Notes: generated by a model from the sequence alone, not told the origin. 32,896 bases of DNA from Mycobacterium sp. (GCA_020438865.1 JAGQTU010000016.1:29054-61949), one strand, 5' to 3'. Positions 22,377 through 30,210 are shown, counted from the stretch's first letter. Program-made: numbers and translations.

Positions 22377-23633
22377 TCAGGGGTTGATGGTGTACTCGCC
22401 GATCTGACGGCCCCACACGTATTCGTTGAGGATGGGCTGGCCCAGCTCGAAGTGGTTGTAGGGCGCGATCGAGGCGCCGGTGTCGGCGACCAGGTACGGC
22501 GCCGGCCAGAAGTCGCGGGTGATGTTCTGCCAGCAGCCCGGCGCCCCGCCGGGGCCACCGTGCGCATTCACCCGGGGGAGGTTGTCCGGATAGATGTACG
22601 GGTTCGGTGCGCCCGTCAACATGATGTGGAAGTCGATCGAGTAGCCGTTGCCGCCGGCTGCTGCGGCGGCAACGGGGTCAATCATGGCGTGGTTGTGGAT
22701 GATGCAGTAGATGGCCGGGCTGTAGGTATCCAGCGTGCGGGCGGTGGTCAACAGATCCTGTTGCCCCCGAACGAAATACGGCTCGCCCCGCTCGAGCACG
22801 TCGCCGGCGGTGTTGCCGAACCCGGCCGCGGCCAGCAGTGCGGCGTCGAGGTCGCCGCGCTGGCGGTTGAGAGTCTGCGCGGTGGTCACCGCGTTGTCGA
22901 GGGATCCCCAGAAGTCCGGTGAGGCGTTGGCGTAGACGTCGGCCAGGTCGGCCAGCCGGCGCACGTCGTAGCGGATTTGCGGCATCTGCGGATTGAGGTC
23001 GTCGAGGATCGCGTTGCCGTTGAGGATCGCCTGGCCGAACTTGGTGCCCAACCCGCTGAGCGCGTCGGCGGCGGCGGCCAGGGTCAGGTTCAGCTTGACC
23101 GGGTCGACCTTCTCCGAGATGTTGGTCAGCGTCTCGAACAGCGTGTTGAACTCGGTGGTCACGTGGGTCACGTCGATCACCTGCGAACTGGAGATGCGCG
23201 CCTTGCTGGGGTCGGGCGGGCTGCGGAACGACACGTACTTGTTGCCGAACACCGTGGTGGCCTTGATCTCGGCGATGGCGTTGGCCGGGATCAGGTGCAC
23301 GTATTTCGGGTTCACGTCGAGCTTGAGTTCGGCGTTGGTGACGCCGCCCTGCACGCGCGGGCTCACGTCGGTCACCCGGCCGATCTCGACGCCGTTGTAG
23401 GTGACTTTCGAGCCTGGATCCATCACCAGGCCGGCCCGGTCGGAGATCATCGTCAGTCGGGTCTTTGGGGTGAACTGGCCGCGGAACTGCATGAACACCA
23501 GCACGACGGCGACGATCACCAAGAGCGACAGCACCGTGAACGAGGTCTTCAGCGGGGGGTGGAACTGCCAGTGCCGGGTCTTGTCGTGCCACCAGCCGGC
23601 CAGTCCGGTGTATTCGCGCCGGTCCTCAACCAT
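22377..23633 (-). CDS. Solitary MCE-family protein
   Basis: Encodes 418 residues. One membrane helix (about 28-50: TSFTVLSLLVIVAVVLVFMQF) is followed by the MlaD/MCE domain (TRLTMISDRAGLVMDPGSKVTYNGVEIGRVTDV...) and a helical region. The C-terminal tail is rich in Pro, Gly and aromatic residues. MCE proteins are the extracytoplasmic lipid-binding subunits of lipid importers. Normal mce operons have two YrbE permeases and six Mce proteins; here only one is present, so it must work with subunits encoded elsewhere or has another job. It most resembles the MceA type. The start ATG 23633 has GGAGG 8 bases upstream; a GTG at 23660 would add nine residues. It converges on the TetR gene with a 5-base gap. 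Confidence 0.88.
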   Translation of the reverse strand: MVEDRREYTGLAGWWHDKTRHWQFHPPLKTSFTVLSLLVIVAVVLVFMQFRGQFTPKTRLTMISDRAGLVMDPGSKVTYNGVEIGRVTDVSPRVQGGVTNAELKLDVNPKYVHLIPANAIAEIKATTVFGNKYVSFRSPPDPSKARISSSQVIDVTHVTTEFNTLFETLTNISEKVDPVKLNLTLAAAADALSGLGTKFGQAILNGNAILDDLNPQMPQIRYDVRRLADLADVYANASPDFWGSLDNAVTTAQTLNRQRGDLDAALLAAAGFGNTAGDVLERGEPYFVRGQQDLLTTARTLDTYSPAIYCIIHNHAMIDPVAAAAAGGNGYSIDFHIMLTGAPNPYIYPDNLPRVNAHGGPGGAPGCWQNITRDFWPAPYLVADTGASIAPYNHFELGQPILNEYVWGRQIGEYTINP

Positions 23634-23755
23634 CGTCGCTGCCTCCGTGTGCTTTCCCACCCCTGGGTTCGTGGTGCCACTATCCCACGAATGGCGGCGC
23701 GGTCGGGGCTTTCACTCCAAACATCAAGGGTGATCCAACCGGTCCGACCCGGCAA

Positions 23756-24598
23756 CTAGTGACCTGGCTCACAATTCAGCGCCGAATCCGAAGCCGGGGG
23801 CCGCGGTCCACCTGGCGCCGGAGCGTGTGAAACAGGCTGCAGCACGGGGTATTTGGGGTCCAATCCGTCACCGGAGGAGCGGCCACGTGCGTGTCGCCAC
23901 AGCCACGGAATGAACATGCTCCGGGTCCACTGCAGCTGCGCGTAGCCCCGGGCGAGCGGGCCGGCGGGCCTGCCGTCCCCGACCGGCACCGTCCAGGCGT
24001 TGCTGCTGCCCGGTAGGCCGAGTGCCTCCGCGGCGGCCTCGGCGAACAGGGCGTGCCCCCGCGGCGAGGCGTGCATGCGGTCGAAGCTCCAGGTCTGGGC
24101 CTCGGTCATCGACGGTGCGGTGTACAGGTCGACCAGCGCGAAGCCGTGCCGGTGGGCGGCGGCGCGGATCACGGCATTGATCTGCAGGATCCGTCCCCCG
24201 ATGAAGCGGCCGACCGGCAGCATCCGGGCGACGTCGGGAAACGTGGTCGTCACCACGGTGGCGCCGGAGTCGGCCAGCCGGGCGTAGATCTCCTCCAGGT
24301 CGGCCAGTGCGGCGGCGAACGCCCGCCCGGGCCGGGTCACGTCGTTCATCCCGATGCACACGGTGACCAGGTCCGGCTCCATCGCCAGCGCCTGCGGCAG
24401 TTGGTCGTCGATCACGTCGGCGATCTGCCTGCCGCGCACCGCGAGGTTCGCGTACAGCAGCCCAGGGCGCAACGAGTCGAGGGTGGCCGCGAGCCGGTCG
24501 GCGAACCCGACGACGCCGGAGGTGTCGTCGCCGTCCCACAGGCCCTCGGTCTGGCTGTCGCCCAACGCGACGAAACGCGAGAATCCGATGTCGGACAC
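23756..24598 (-). CDS. SGNH/GDSL-family hydrolase
   Basis: Encodes 280 residues from a GTG start. SGNH blocks appear in order: GDS in VALGDSQTEG (Ser15), a Gly/Asn region in LAVRGRQIAD, GMND, and the final DRMHASPRGH with Asp and His of the triad. It should be an esterase or lipase of lipids or acylated sugars. The C-terminal 60 residues are an unusual Pro/Arg-rich tail. There is no clear signal peptide. The start is supported by TAACAT (24607-24612, minus strand), 8 bases upstream; longer frames overlap the divergent TetR gene. Confidence 0.87.
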   Translation of the reverse strand: MSDIGFSRFVALGDSQTEGLWDGDDTSGVVGFADRLAATLDSLRPGLLYANLAVRGRQIADVIDDQLPQALAMEPDLVTVCIGMNDVTRPGRAFAAALADLEEIYARLADSGATVVTTTFPDVARMLPVGRFIGGRILQINAVIRAAAHRHGFALVDLYTAPSMTEAQTWSFDRMHASPRGHALFAEAAAEALGLPGSSNAWTVPVGDGRPAGPLARGYAQLQWTRSMFIPWLWRHARGRSSGDGLDPKYPVLQPVSHAPAPGGPRPPASDSALNCEPGH

Positions 24599-24668
24599 GA
24601 TGGCCCATGTTAGCGGCCGGCGCCGCAGTAGCATCGATCCACGAGCCGAAAGTTGGGATGTACAAACG

Positions 24669-25283
24669 GTGAAGTCCACGGCGCCGGTCACCAACCTGGA
24701 TGCCACCCCGCGCCGGCGGCTCATCGACGCGCTGGCCGCCTCGATCGACGACGTCGGCTACTCGGCCACCACCGTCGCCGACATCGTTCGGCGGGCCCGC
24801 ACCTCCCGCCGCACTTTCTACGAGTACTTCTCCGATCGGGAAGCCTGCCTGGTCGCGCTGCTCACCGAGACGAATCGGCAGGCCATCGAGACCATCTCCG
24901 CCGCCGTCGACCCGGCCGCACCGTGGGCGGTACAGATCCGGCAGGCGGTGGAGGCCTGGATCGCGAACGCCGAATCCCGTCCGGCGGTGATGCTCAGCTG
25001 GATCCGGGACGTGCCCGCGCTCGGGATGGCCGCCCGCCGGCTACAGCGCGAGGTCACCGAGTCGTTCATCACGATGATCCGGACCCTCAGCGACACCGCG
25101 GAACTGCACGCGGCCGGCGTCGACACGGTGTCGCGGCAGCGGGCGATCATGTTGATCGGCGGCCTGCGCGAATTGACGGCGATGAGCGTCGAGAGCGGCG
25201 GCCGGATGAGCGATGTCACCGACGAGGCGGTCGGCGCCGCCCTCGCCCTGCTCGGGCCGCCCGGCGGTCCGGCTAGCGCTTGA
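24669..25283 (+). CDS. TetR-family regulator, probably of the CYP138-like gene
   Basis: Encodes 204 residues from GTG 24669. The DNA-binding domain (about 15-63) reads RRRLIDALAASIDDVGYSATTVADIVRRARTSRRTFYEYFSDREACLVAL. The C-terminal domain is helical. It is divergent from the SGNH hydrolase and lies upstream of a CYP138-like P450 on the same strand. In M. tuberculosis I recall a TetR gene (Rv0135c) next to cyp138 (Rv0136). A perfect inverted repeat over the P450 -10 box is a candidate binding site. The start is the weakest point: no clear ribosome binding site or TANNNT box was found. Confidence 0.88.
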   Translation: MKSTAPVTNLDATPRRRLIDALAASIDDVGYSATTVADIVRRARTSRRTFYEYFSDREACLVALLTETNRQAIETISAAVDPAAPWAVQIRQAVEAWIANAESRPAVMLSWIRDVPALGMAARRLQREVTESFITMIRTLSDTAELHAAGVDTVSRQRAIMLIGGLRELTAMSVESGGRMSDVTDEAVGAALALLGPPGGPASA

Positions 25284-25497
25284 GCCAGGTGCGAACCTTG
25301 TCCAGTTCGCGGGTGTAGGCCTCATAGATCTGGTCGTCGAAGTAGGACGCCCCGGTGACGGTGCTGTCGCCGGTCCAGATCACCCGGATCCGGATGTTGC
25401 CGCGGGTGTAGACGTCGGCGCGGTCAGCGGTGCGGTGCGCCCAGCCGTGGTCGGTGCCCAACTGGGCCAGGGCCTGCCGCTCGTCGGTCGCGGTCAT
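25273..25497 (-). CDS. Small conserved-looking protein, 74 residues
   Basis: The ATG is preceded by AGGAG at a proper spacing, and codon use is coding-like. The product is hydrophilic and mixed alpha/beta: an N-terminal helix (DERQALAQLGTDHGW), two or three beta strands (ADVYTRGNIRIRVIWTGDSTVTGASYFD) and a C-terminal helix (YEAYTRELDKVRTWLKR). I do not recognise a named family; it has the look of small single-domain mycobacterial hypothetical proteins. It lies between the TetR and CYP138-like genes in the opposite direction; its 3' end overlaps the TetR 3' end by 11 bases. Confidence 0.72.
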   Translation of the reverse strand: MTATDERQALAQLGTDHGWAHRTADRADVYTRGNIRIRVIWTGDSTVTGASYFDDQIYEAYTRELDKVRTWLKR

Positions 25498-25557
25498 CGG
25501 TGCTCTCCTGTCGCGAATGTGGTCTGGGTGCAAGGGTACTGCCCGCGACGGCGCGCC

Positions 25558-25587
25558 TTGTCCGGCGGCGGTACATCGGCGTACCGT
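25558..25587 (+). promoter_or_regulatory. CYP138-like gene promoter with overlapping inverted repeat
   Basis: TTGTCC (25558-25563) and TACCGT (25582-25587) form a promoter with an 18-base spacer; the -10 box ends 6 bases before the ATG. CGGTAC-N6-GTACCG (25569-25586) is a perfect inverted repeat that overlaps the -10 box, a good position for a repressor such as the upstream TetR. Confidence 0.55.
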
Positions 25588-25593
25588 TGGGAT

Positions 25594-26964
25594 ATGGCGC
25601 AGGCGACGACCGAACCGGTACGACTTCCGCCCGGCCCCCGCACCCCGCGAACCGTGCAGGGGCTGAGGTTCCTGGTCTCCCGGCGTTCTTCGATCGGCGC
25701 GTTCACCCGCCGCTACGGGCCGGCCATCTCGCTCAACCTGCCGATCTTCGGCAAGACCGTCCTGATCAGCGAGCCGGGACTGGTCAAGGACCTGTTCACC
25801 GCCGGCGGGGACCTGGTCGGCCGGGCCACCAACCTCGGAGAGGTGCTGGGGCCCGGGTCGACGTTCAGCCTCGACGGCGACGAGCACCGCGAGCGGCGCA
25901 AGCTCCTGGTACCGCCGTTCCACGGCAAGCGGATGCACGGCTACGAGTCGATCGTCGAAGAGGAAGTGCTGCTGCGCGAGGTCGCCGGCTGGCCCGAGGG
26001 CGTCGAGTTCGAGACCATGCCGGCGATGATGCGGATCACGCTGAACGCGATCCTGCGCGCGGTCTTCGGTGCCGAGGGGGCGGCCTTCGACGAACTGCGT
26101 GACCTGCTGCCCCGCGCGGTGGTGATCGGCAGCCGGCTGGCGGTCATGCCGCGGTTCTTTCGCCGTGACCTGGGCCCGCGCAGTCCCGGCGGGGTGATGC
26201 GCCGGTACCGGCGCCGCTATGACGAGATCATCGACGGCCTGATCGCCGAGGCGCTGGCCGATCCGGCATTCGAGGAGCGCACCGACGTGCTTTCGCTGAT
26301 GCTGCGGGCGCGCTACGAGGACGGCTCACCGATCCCGAACCGGCACGTGGCCGACGAACTGCTCACCCTGCTCACCGCCGGGCACGAGACCACGGCGACG
26401 ACGCTGGCCTGGGCCATCGAGCGGATCCGGCGCCATCCCGACCTACTGGCGCGGCTGACCGAGGAGGTCGACGCCGGCGGATCCGAACTGCGCCAGGCGA
26501 CCATCTGGGAGGTGCAAAGGGTCCGGCCGGTGATCGACGGCACCACGCGGCGCACCCTGACCCGGATTCGGTTGGGCGAGTGGGTGATCCCGGAGGATCA
26601 CGTGGTGATGGTCAGCTTCGCCCTGGCGCACGCCTCGGCCGACCGGTTCCCGGACCCGGGCAGGTTCGACCCGGACCGGTTCATCGGCGCCCCGCCGGAC
26701 AACTACGCCTGGATTCCGTTCGGCGGTGGAATCCGAAGGTGCATCGGTGCCGCGTTCGCGAACATGGAACTCAACGTCACCCTGCGAACATTGTTGGAGC
26801 AGTTCACTTTCGTTCCGACCTCGGCGCCCGGAGAGTCGTACCACTCCCGCGGCATCGCCTTCGCGCCCGCCGACGGCGGCCGGGCGGTGGTGCACCGCCG
26901 GTCGACCGCCGGGAGCACCGTTGTGACGGCGTCCGCCGGATCGGTGCCCGGAAACACGCGCTAG
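25594..26964 (+). CDS. cyp138: Cytochrome P450, CYP138-like
   Basis: Encodes 456 residues. The C-helix region reads HRERRKLLVPPFHGKRM, the I-helix AGHETTATTLAWAI, the K-helix ExxR is EVQR, and the heme loop is FGGGIRRCIGAAFANMEL with Cys383. The N-terminal LPPGPRTPRTVQGLRFLVSRRSSIGAFTRRYG and PPFHGKRM resemble what I remember of CYP138 of M. tuberculosis. The CYP135-138 group has no firmly known substrate. A TetR gene upstream also fits the cyp138 context. The start is supported by a leaderless-type -10 box; the long open frame before it is antisense to the small reverse gene. No dedicated redox partner is encoded nearby. Confidence 0.85.
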   Translation: MAQATTEPVRLPPGPRTPRTVQGLRFLVSRRSSIGAFTRRYGPAISLNLPIFGKTVLISEPGLVKDLFTAGGDLVGRATNLGEVLGPGSTFSLDGDEHRERRKLLVPPFHGKRMHGYESIVEEEVLLREVAGWPEGVEFETMPAMMRITLNAILRAVFGAEGAAFDELRDLLPRAVVIGSRLAVMPRFFRRDLGPRSPGGVMRRYRRRYDEIIDGLIAEALADPAFEERTDVLSLMLRARYEDGSPIPNRHVADELLTLLTAGHETTATTLAWAIERIRRHPDLLARLTEEVDAGGSELRQATIWEVQRVRPVIDGTTRRTLTRIRLGEWVIPEDHVVMVSFALAHASADRFPDPGRFDPDRFIGAPPDNYAWIPFGGGIRRCIGAAFANMELNVTLRTLLEQFTFVPTSAPGESYHSRGIAFAPADGGRAVVHRRSTAGSTVVTASAGSVPGNTR

Positions 26965-27028
26965 CCGAGCATAGACCGGTCCCGTCGTGGGCATAGGTAC
27001 CCCAATGACACCTGGAGGTCGAGCCACG

Positions 27029-27484
27029 ATGAGCGATGATCCGAACCGCGCGCCCAACGAGAGCCCACAGAAGGACCAGTCCGAGTGGGTGACCGGCGAC
27101 GAGCCGATGACCGGTCCGCAGCGCAGTTACCTGAGCACCCTGGCCCAGGAGGCCGGGGTGGAGGTGCCGGCGCGGTTGACCAAGGCGGCGGCGTCGGAAC
27201 TCATCGACGAGTTGCAGCAGTCCACCAGGGCGGGGCCGATGATCTCCGCCGGCGATGTGGGCGCGCTGCTGCGAGCCGGGCCGGAGGCCGTGCTGGTCGT
27301 CGTCGGCGGTCGGGCCTCGGTAATCGAACCGGCCCAACTCGAGGACGATGCCTTCCGCGGCGCCCTGCAGGTCGTCACCCGCGCCGAGCTGATCAGCCAG
27401 GTCGGCGCCGAAGAGCTGTCGGACCGCGCGCTCACCGAGCAGGCCGCGGTCCTCGACAGCGCCGTGTCCGAGCTGGGCGGCTGA
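27029..27484 (+). CDS. DUF3072-domain protein
   Basis: Encodes 151 residues. Residues about 25-70 contain the DUF3072 motif MTGPQRSYLSTLAQEAGVEVPARLTKAAASELIDELQ, seen in many actinobacterial small proteins without known function. The remaining 80 residues (VGALLRAGPEAVLVVVGGRASVIE...) are an extension that makes it longer than the usual one-domain proteins. The start ATG 27029 has GGAGG at 27014-27018. It converges on the next gene with no gap (27484/27485). No function is assigned. Confidence 0.82.
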   Translation: MSDDPNRAPNESPQKDQSEWVTGDEPMTGPQRSYLSTLAQEAGVEVPARLTKAAASELIDELQQSTRAGPMISAGDVGALLRAGPEAVLVVVGGRASVIEPAQLEDDAFRGALQVVTRAELISQVGAEELSDRALTEQAAVLDSAVSELGG

Positions 27485-28285
27485 TCAACCGCGACGGGCC
27501 CGGGCGGCGAGATCGGCCGCCGCCGAGCGCAGTTCGTCCGCCGAGCTCAGCGGGGCGCCGAAGCCCACCCGGGTGTACGCGCCGCCCCGCGGAGTGCCCA
27601 CCCGCAGATCAAGCCCGTACCGGTCGATGCTCGTGCACACCGCAGCGGTCGCATCCGGGTAGCCGCCCAGCGCCCGGGCCATCTGCGCCAGCGACTCGGC
27701 GTGGTCGGCATTGAGGTGGGCGATCGCCCCGGTCGCCAGCGGCCGGACCGGATCCGGCTGGGCGGCAACGTAATCGGCCCCGGTCGCCGAATCCATCCGG
27801 CCGTAGCCGCCGACCCAGCGCACCCGGTGCACCCGCAGCACCCACACCGAGAAGTCGGAGTAGTCGATGTAGTACTTCGCCGCGGCCACCGCCGCGAGGT
27901 GCGCCTTGCGCGCCGCCTCGAATTCGGCGCCGGCAGGACGTTCGGCCACGCCCGCCAAGGTGATCCGTCCACTGGCCAACGGGTCCGTCTCCGCCGTCGG
28001 GGCCACCACGGCCAGGCTGGCGCGCGGATCGCCGGCCAGGTTGCGGCCGTGTTCGGCCATATGGGAGACGCACAGCACCGGCGCACCTTCGAGCAGGCCG
28101 TAGGTGACGAACGACGCCCATGGATCACCGGCCGCGGTCAAGGTTGCCAGCGTGCCGGTGTTGGTGGACGCGGCGATGGTGCGGGCCTCCTCGGCCGCCG
28201 ACGGCCGCGTGGCGTCGACGATTTCGGTCAGCGGCGGCGGCACCGAGGGTGCATCACCAGGGTCGCCGTGATCGCGGGATGCCAC
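27485..28285 (-). CDS. HugZ-like PNPOx/DUF2470 protein
   Basis: Encodes 266 residues from GTG 28285. The N-terminal half is a split beta-barrel of the pyridoxamine 5'-phosphate oxidase type (TLATLTAAGDPWASFVTYGLLEGAPVLCVSHMAEHGRNLAGDPRASLAV). The C-terminal half carries IAHLNADHAESLAQMARALGG, the DUF2470 signature. This architecture is that of HugZ/HutZ-type heme-binding or heme-degrading proteins, so a role in heme or flavin chemistry is plausible but unproven. Start choice: TATCGT (28292-28297) lies exactly 6 bases upstream, a leaderless pattern. It is divergent from the CsbD-like gene. Confidence 0.85.
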   Translation of the reverse strand: MASRDHGDPGDAPSVPPPLTEIVDATRPSAAEEARTIAASTNTGTLATLTAAGDPWASFVTYGLLEGAPVLCVSHMAEHGRNLAGDPRASLAVVAPTAETDPLASGRITLAGVAERPAGAEFEAARKAHLAAVAAAKYYIDYSDFSVWVLRVHRVRWVGGYGRMDSATGADYVAAQPDPVRPLATGAIAHLNADHAESLAQMARALGGYPDATAAVCTSIDRYGLDLRVGTPRGGAYTRVGFGAPLSSADELRSAAADLAARARRG

Positions 28286-28291
28286 GTCGGC

Positions 28292-28297
28292 ACGATA
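28292..28297 (-). promoter_or_regulatory. -10 box of a leaderless transcript (HugZ-like gene)
   Basis: Minus strand TATCGT, then 6 bases, then GTG. The spacing matches other leaderless starts in this window and decides the start codon. Confidence 0.45.
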
Positions 28298-28377
28298 CCG
28301 CGGTTCACTCAGCGGTTCGCCGCGGCGGGCACGATGCCGTGACGGATCGGATCGGTTCGTGACATCACCGGCCGAGC

Positions 28378-28404
28378 GGTTTCGGTCCGGCCCCGCGGAG
28401 GTAA
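28378..28404 (+). promoter_or_regulatory. Sigma-F-like promoter of the CsbD-like gene
   Basis: GGTTT (28378-28382), 16 bases, then AGGTAA (28399-28404). The mycobacterial sigma-F consensus is about GGTTT-N15-17-GGGTAT. The -35 matches fully and the -10 at 4 of 6. The leader to the GTG is about 45 bases and includes GGAAAGGA as ribosome binding site. CsbD proteins are general-stress proteins in Bacillus (sigma-B), so the assignment is coherent. Confidence 0.5.
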
Positions 28405-28455
28405 CCCGCACGGAGGCTCAATCCCGAGCCGAAGTCAACGGAAAGGACTGCAATC

Positions 28456-28629
28456 GTGAGTGCATCGGACAAGTTCAGCAACAAGGCCGACGATCTGGCC
28501 GGCAAGGCCAAAGAGGGATTCGGCAAGGCCACCCGCGATCAGGGCACCGAGAACGAGGGCAAGGCAGACCAGGCCAAGGCCAGCCTCAAGGACGCCGGCG
28601 AGAAAATCAAAGACGCCTTCAAGGGCTGA
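28456..28629 (+). CDS. CsbD-family stress protein
   Basis: Encodes 57 residues from GTG 28456: DKFSNKADDLAGKAKEGFGKATRDQGTENEGKADQAKASLKDAGEKIKDAF. Lys, Asp, Glu and Ala dominate; the product is fully hydrophilic with repeated GKAK/GKAD segments, as in CsbD-like proteins, which are small and largely helical or disordered stress proteins. GGAAAGGA upstream gives a good ribosome binding site, and a sigma-F-like promoter lies before it. The next small gene starts 8 bases after the stop and is probably co-transcribed. Confidence 0.88.
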   Translation: MSASDKFSNKADDLAGKAKEGFGKATRDQGTENEGKADQAKASLKDAGEKIKDAFKG

Positions 28630-28637
28630 GCGCCGCA

Positions 28638-28796
28638 ATGGAACGGCGTGACCCCGAGCCGACCCCCGCGGACGCCACCCGGGTCACCGACGAACAGCGC
28701 GACCTACAGGGGCAACTCGACCATCGCAACGATGATCCCGACGCACCCGGGGGGCAACTGACCGGCGACCAGATGGCCGACGAGGCCGGACGCTAA
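28638..28796 (+). CDS. Small hydrophilic protein, 52 residues
   Basis: Begins MERRDPEPTPADATRVTDEQRDLQGQLDHRNDDPDAPGGQLTGDQMADEAGR. It is rich in Asp, Glu, Gln, Arg and Pro and looks disordered. It lies 8 bases after the CsbD-like gene in the same direction and ends in a 4-base overlap with the convergent cutinase gene, so it appears to be a second gene of a short stress operon. No clear ribosome binding site is seen; translation may be coupled. I do not recognise a family. Confidence 0.55.
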   Translation: MERRDPEPTPADATRVTDEQRDLQGQLDHRNDDPDAPGGQLTGDQMADEAGR

Positions 28797-29542
28797 CCGT
28801 GCTGCCCGCTCACCTCGACAGGCTCACCGGGGGCTTTCGACGTGACCAGGCGGGCGGCGAACCCGGCCGCCTGGTCCGTCATACCGTCGGCGATGTAGGC
28901 GCCGTGGGCGGCGTTGTCGCTACCGGTCGGCGAGCAGACCGGGTCCGTGGGGATGCACTGGTCGATGGTCTTGGTTGCGTACAGCGGACCGACTGTGACC
29001 GGCGGGGCATCGCGGACAAGAGAATTCAGGAACCCGTTCGACGGCTTGCCGAACAACGCCACCGCGGCGACGTGCTTGGCCACCTCGGGAGCCATCGGCC
29101 CGGTGATCCCCGGCGGCAGGGTGAAACCCGGGGGCACGCTGTCCTGGGTGACGTAGCCCATGACGGCCGCACCCTGGGAGTAACCGCCCAGCACCGCCTT
29201 GGTGTCCGGGCACGTCGCGGACAGGCTGCGTAGCTTGTTGCTTGCGTCGATCACGCCGTCCGCCGCGGCCATGAAGTCCAGCGACGCAGGGTAATTCACC
29301 GGATACACGTCGACCGACTTGCCCGCCAGTTCGGGCTGCGCCCGCAGCGACTCGACGAACGCGTCTCCGATGTACCCGGGCCCAGGCGCCTCGAACGTGC
29401 CGCGGGCGAACACGACCTGCACATCCGGGCACGGTTCGGCTGACGCGGTCGCCGTGTCCCCGATCACGACCCCGGTGCCGGCCGCCAGCACCGCCGTCAG
29501 TACCCGGGCGAGTTGCCGCCGACTAGATTCCGTCACACCCAT
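28793..29542 (-). CDS. Secreted cutinase-family esterase
   Basis: Encodes 249 residues. Residues about 1-35 form a Sec signal peptide ending near TASAEPC. The mature part starts CPDVQVVFARGTFEAPGPGYIGDAF, the cutinase signature. The nucleophile Ser is in GGYSQGAAVMGYV, and the catalytic Asp and His are in CIPTDPVCSPTGSDNAAHGAY. Cys residues are positioned for two disulfides as in fungal and mycobacterial cutinases (Culp family). Mycobacterial members hydrolyse lipid esters outside the cell. The ATG at 29542 has GGAG 5 bases upstream. It converges on the small CsbD-linked gene. Confidence 0.93.
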   Translation of the reverse strand: MGVTESSRRQLARVLTAVLAAGTGVVIGDTATASAEPCPDVQVVFARGTFEAPGPGYIGDAFVESLRAQPELAGKSVDVYPVNYPASLDFMAAADGVIDASNKLRSLSATCPDTKAVLGGYSQGAAVMGYVTQDSVPPGFTLPPGITGPMAPEVAKHVAAVALFGKPSNGFLNSLVRDAPPVTVGPLYATKTIDQCIPTDPVCSPTGSDNAAHGAYIADGMTDQAAGFAARLVTSKAPGEPVEVSGQHG

Positions 29543-29712
29543 GTCGACTCCACTGAGATGTCGCGAATTGTTTGACGTAGCGGTAGGCCTCGATGCCCCG
29601 CTGCGACACTGATGACAAACCGGTTCCCCGGGCGCTCAGCTTTCAAACCAGGCTCGCGGTAGCGGTGAAATTCCGTTGCTGCCCAGCCTGATCCGCGCCG
29701 TGACGGGCGGCC

Positions 29713-30039
29713 TCACCTGCCGACGAGCGCCAGACTCGCGATACGGCGCAGTACGGTCCCAGCACCACGATCGACTCGAGGCCCATCCGCGGCCAGTGTC
29801 GTTGCGGACGGAAAATTAGGCCCACCGGTAGACGACGGTGACCAGGGGGCCAACGCCGCGCGCAGCACCGCCGATCCGAACAGGACGGCCGCGGGCAGGA
29901 GGAGCACCGGAAGAAACGCCTTGCCACCGAAGATGCCGTTGACCGCGAGCCTGTAGTCACCGAGCCGGGTGGAGGCCAGCCCGGTGCCGCTGCGCTCGAC
30001 CGGGACGCCGGCGACCGGGGGCGGCGGCCGCGGCGGAGA
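29713..30039 (-). pseudogene. Probable decayed membrane-protein remnant
   Basis: The 675 bases between the cutinase and GreA-like genes hold no convincing intact gene. On the minus strand, a frame open from 30039 to a TGA at 29713 has no good start codon. Its first part reads VERSGTGLASTRLGDYRLAVNGIFGGKAFLPVLLLPAAVLFGSAVLRAALAPW with strongly G/C-ended codons and one membrane-like helix; after that, codon use degrades (ACA, AAT, TTT, GCA). This pattern suggests the end of a former gene whose remainder was lost or scrambled. I do not recognise the family. It could also be a chance open frame. Confidence 0.35.
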
Positions 30040-30204
30040 TCAGCACCGGTCGCCGGGCAGTCAGGCCCCCGCCCTTTCGTCGGCGCCGGCCGGGCTTCTT
30101 CCGGCCGACTGGCTGCGCTGCCGGTACCCGCACCGCTCCGCGCGCGCCGAATGGACCTTCTTCACATCGGGTGGGGAAACGGCTTCAGAAGTCCACACCG
30201 GCGG

Positions 30205-30210
30205 TACCTT
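30205..30210 (+). promoter_or_regulatory. -10 box of a leaderless transcript (GreA-like gene)
   Basis: TACCTT lies 7 bases before the ATG at 30218 and fits TANNNT. There is no ribosome binding site in this interval. Confidence 0.5.

Noticed and set aside
26972-27000. Sigma-F-like promoter before the DUF3072 gene (GGTCC ... AGGTAC)
   Set aside because: The spacer is only 12 bases, outside the 15-17 range, and the -35 match is poor.
28435-28638. Minus-strand frame opposite the CsbD-like gene
   Set aside because: The plus strand carries the CsbD-type repeats, a ribosome binding site and a promoter; the reverse frame is its shadow.
29643-29960. Minus-strand open frame of 105 codons in the cutinase-GreA-like interval
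   Set aside because: Arg/Ser/Cys-rich sequence with no ribosome binding site or domain; it lies in another frame from the better coding-like remnant.
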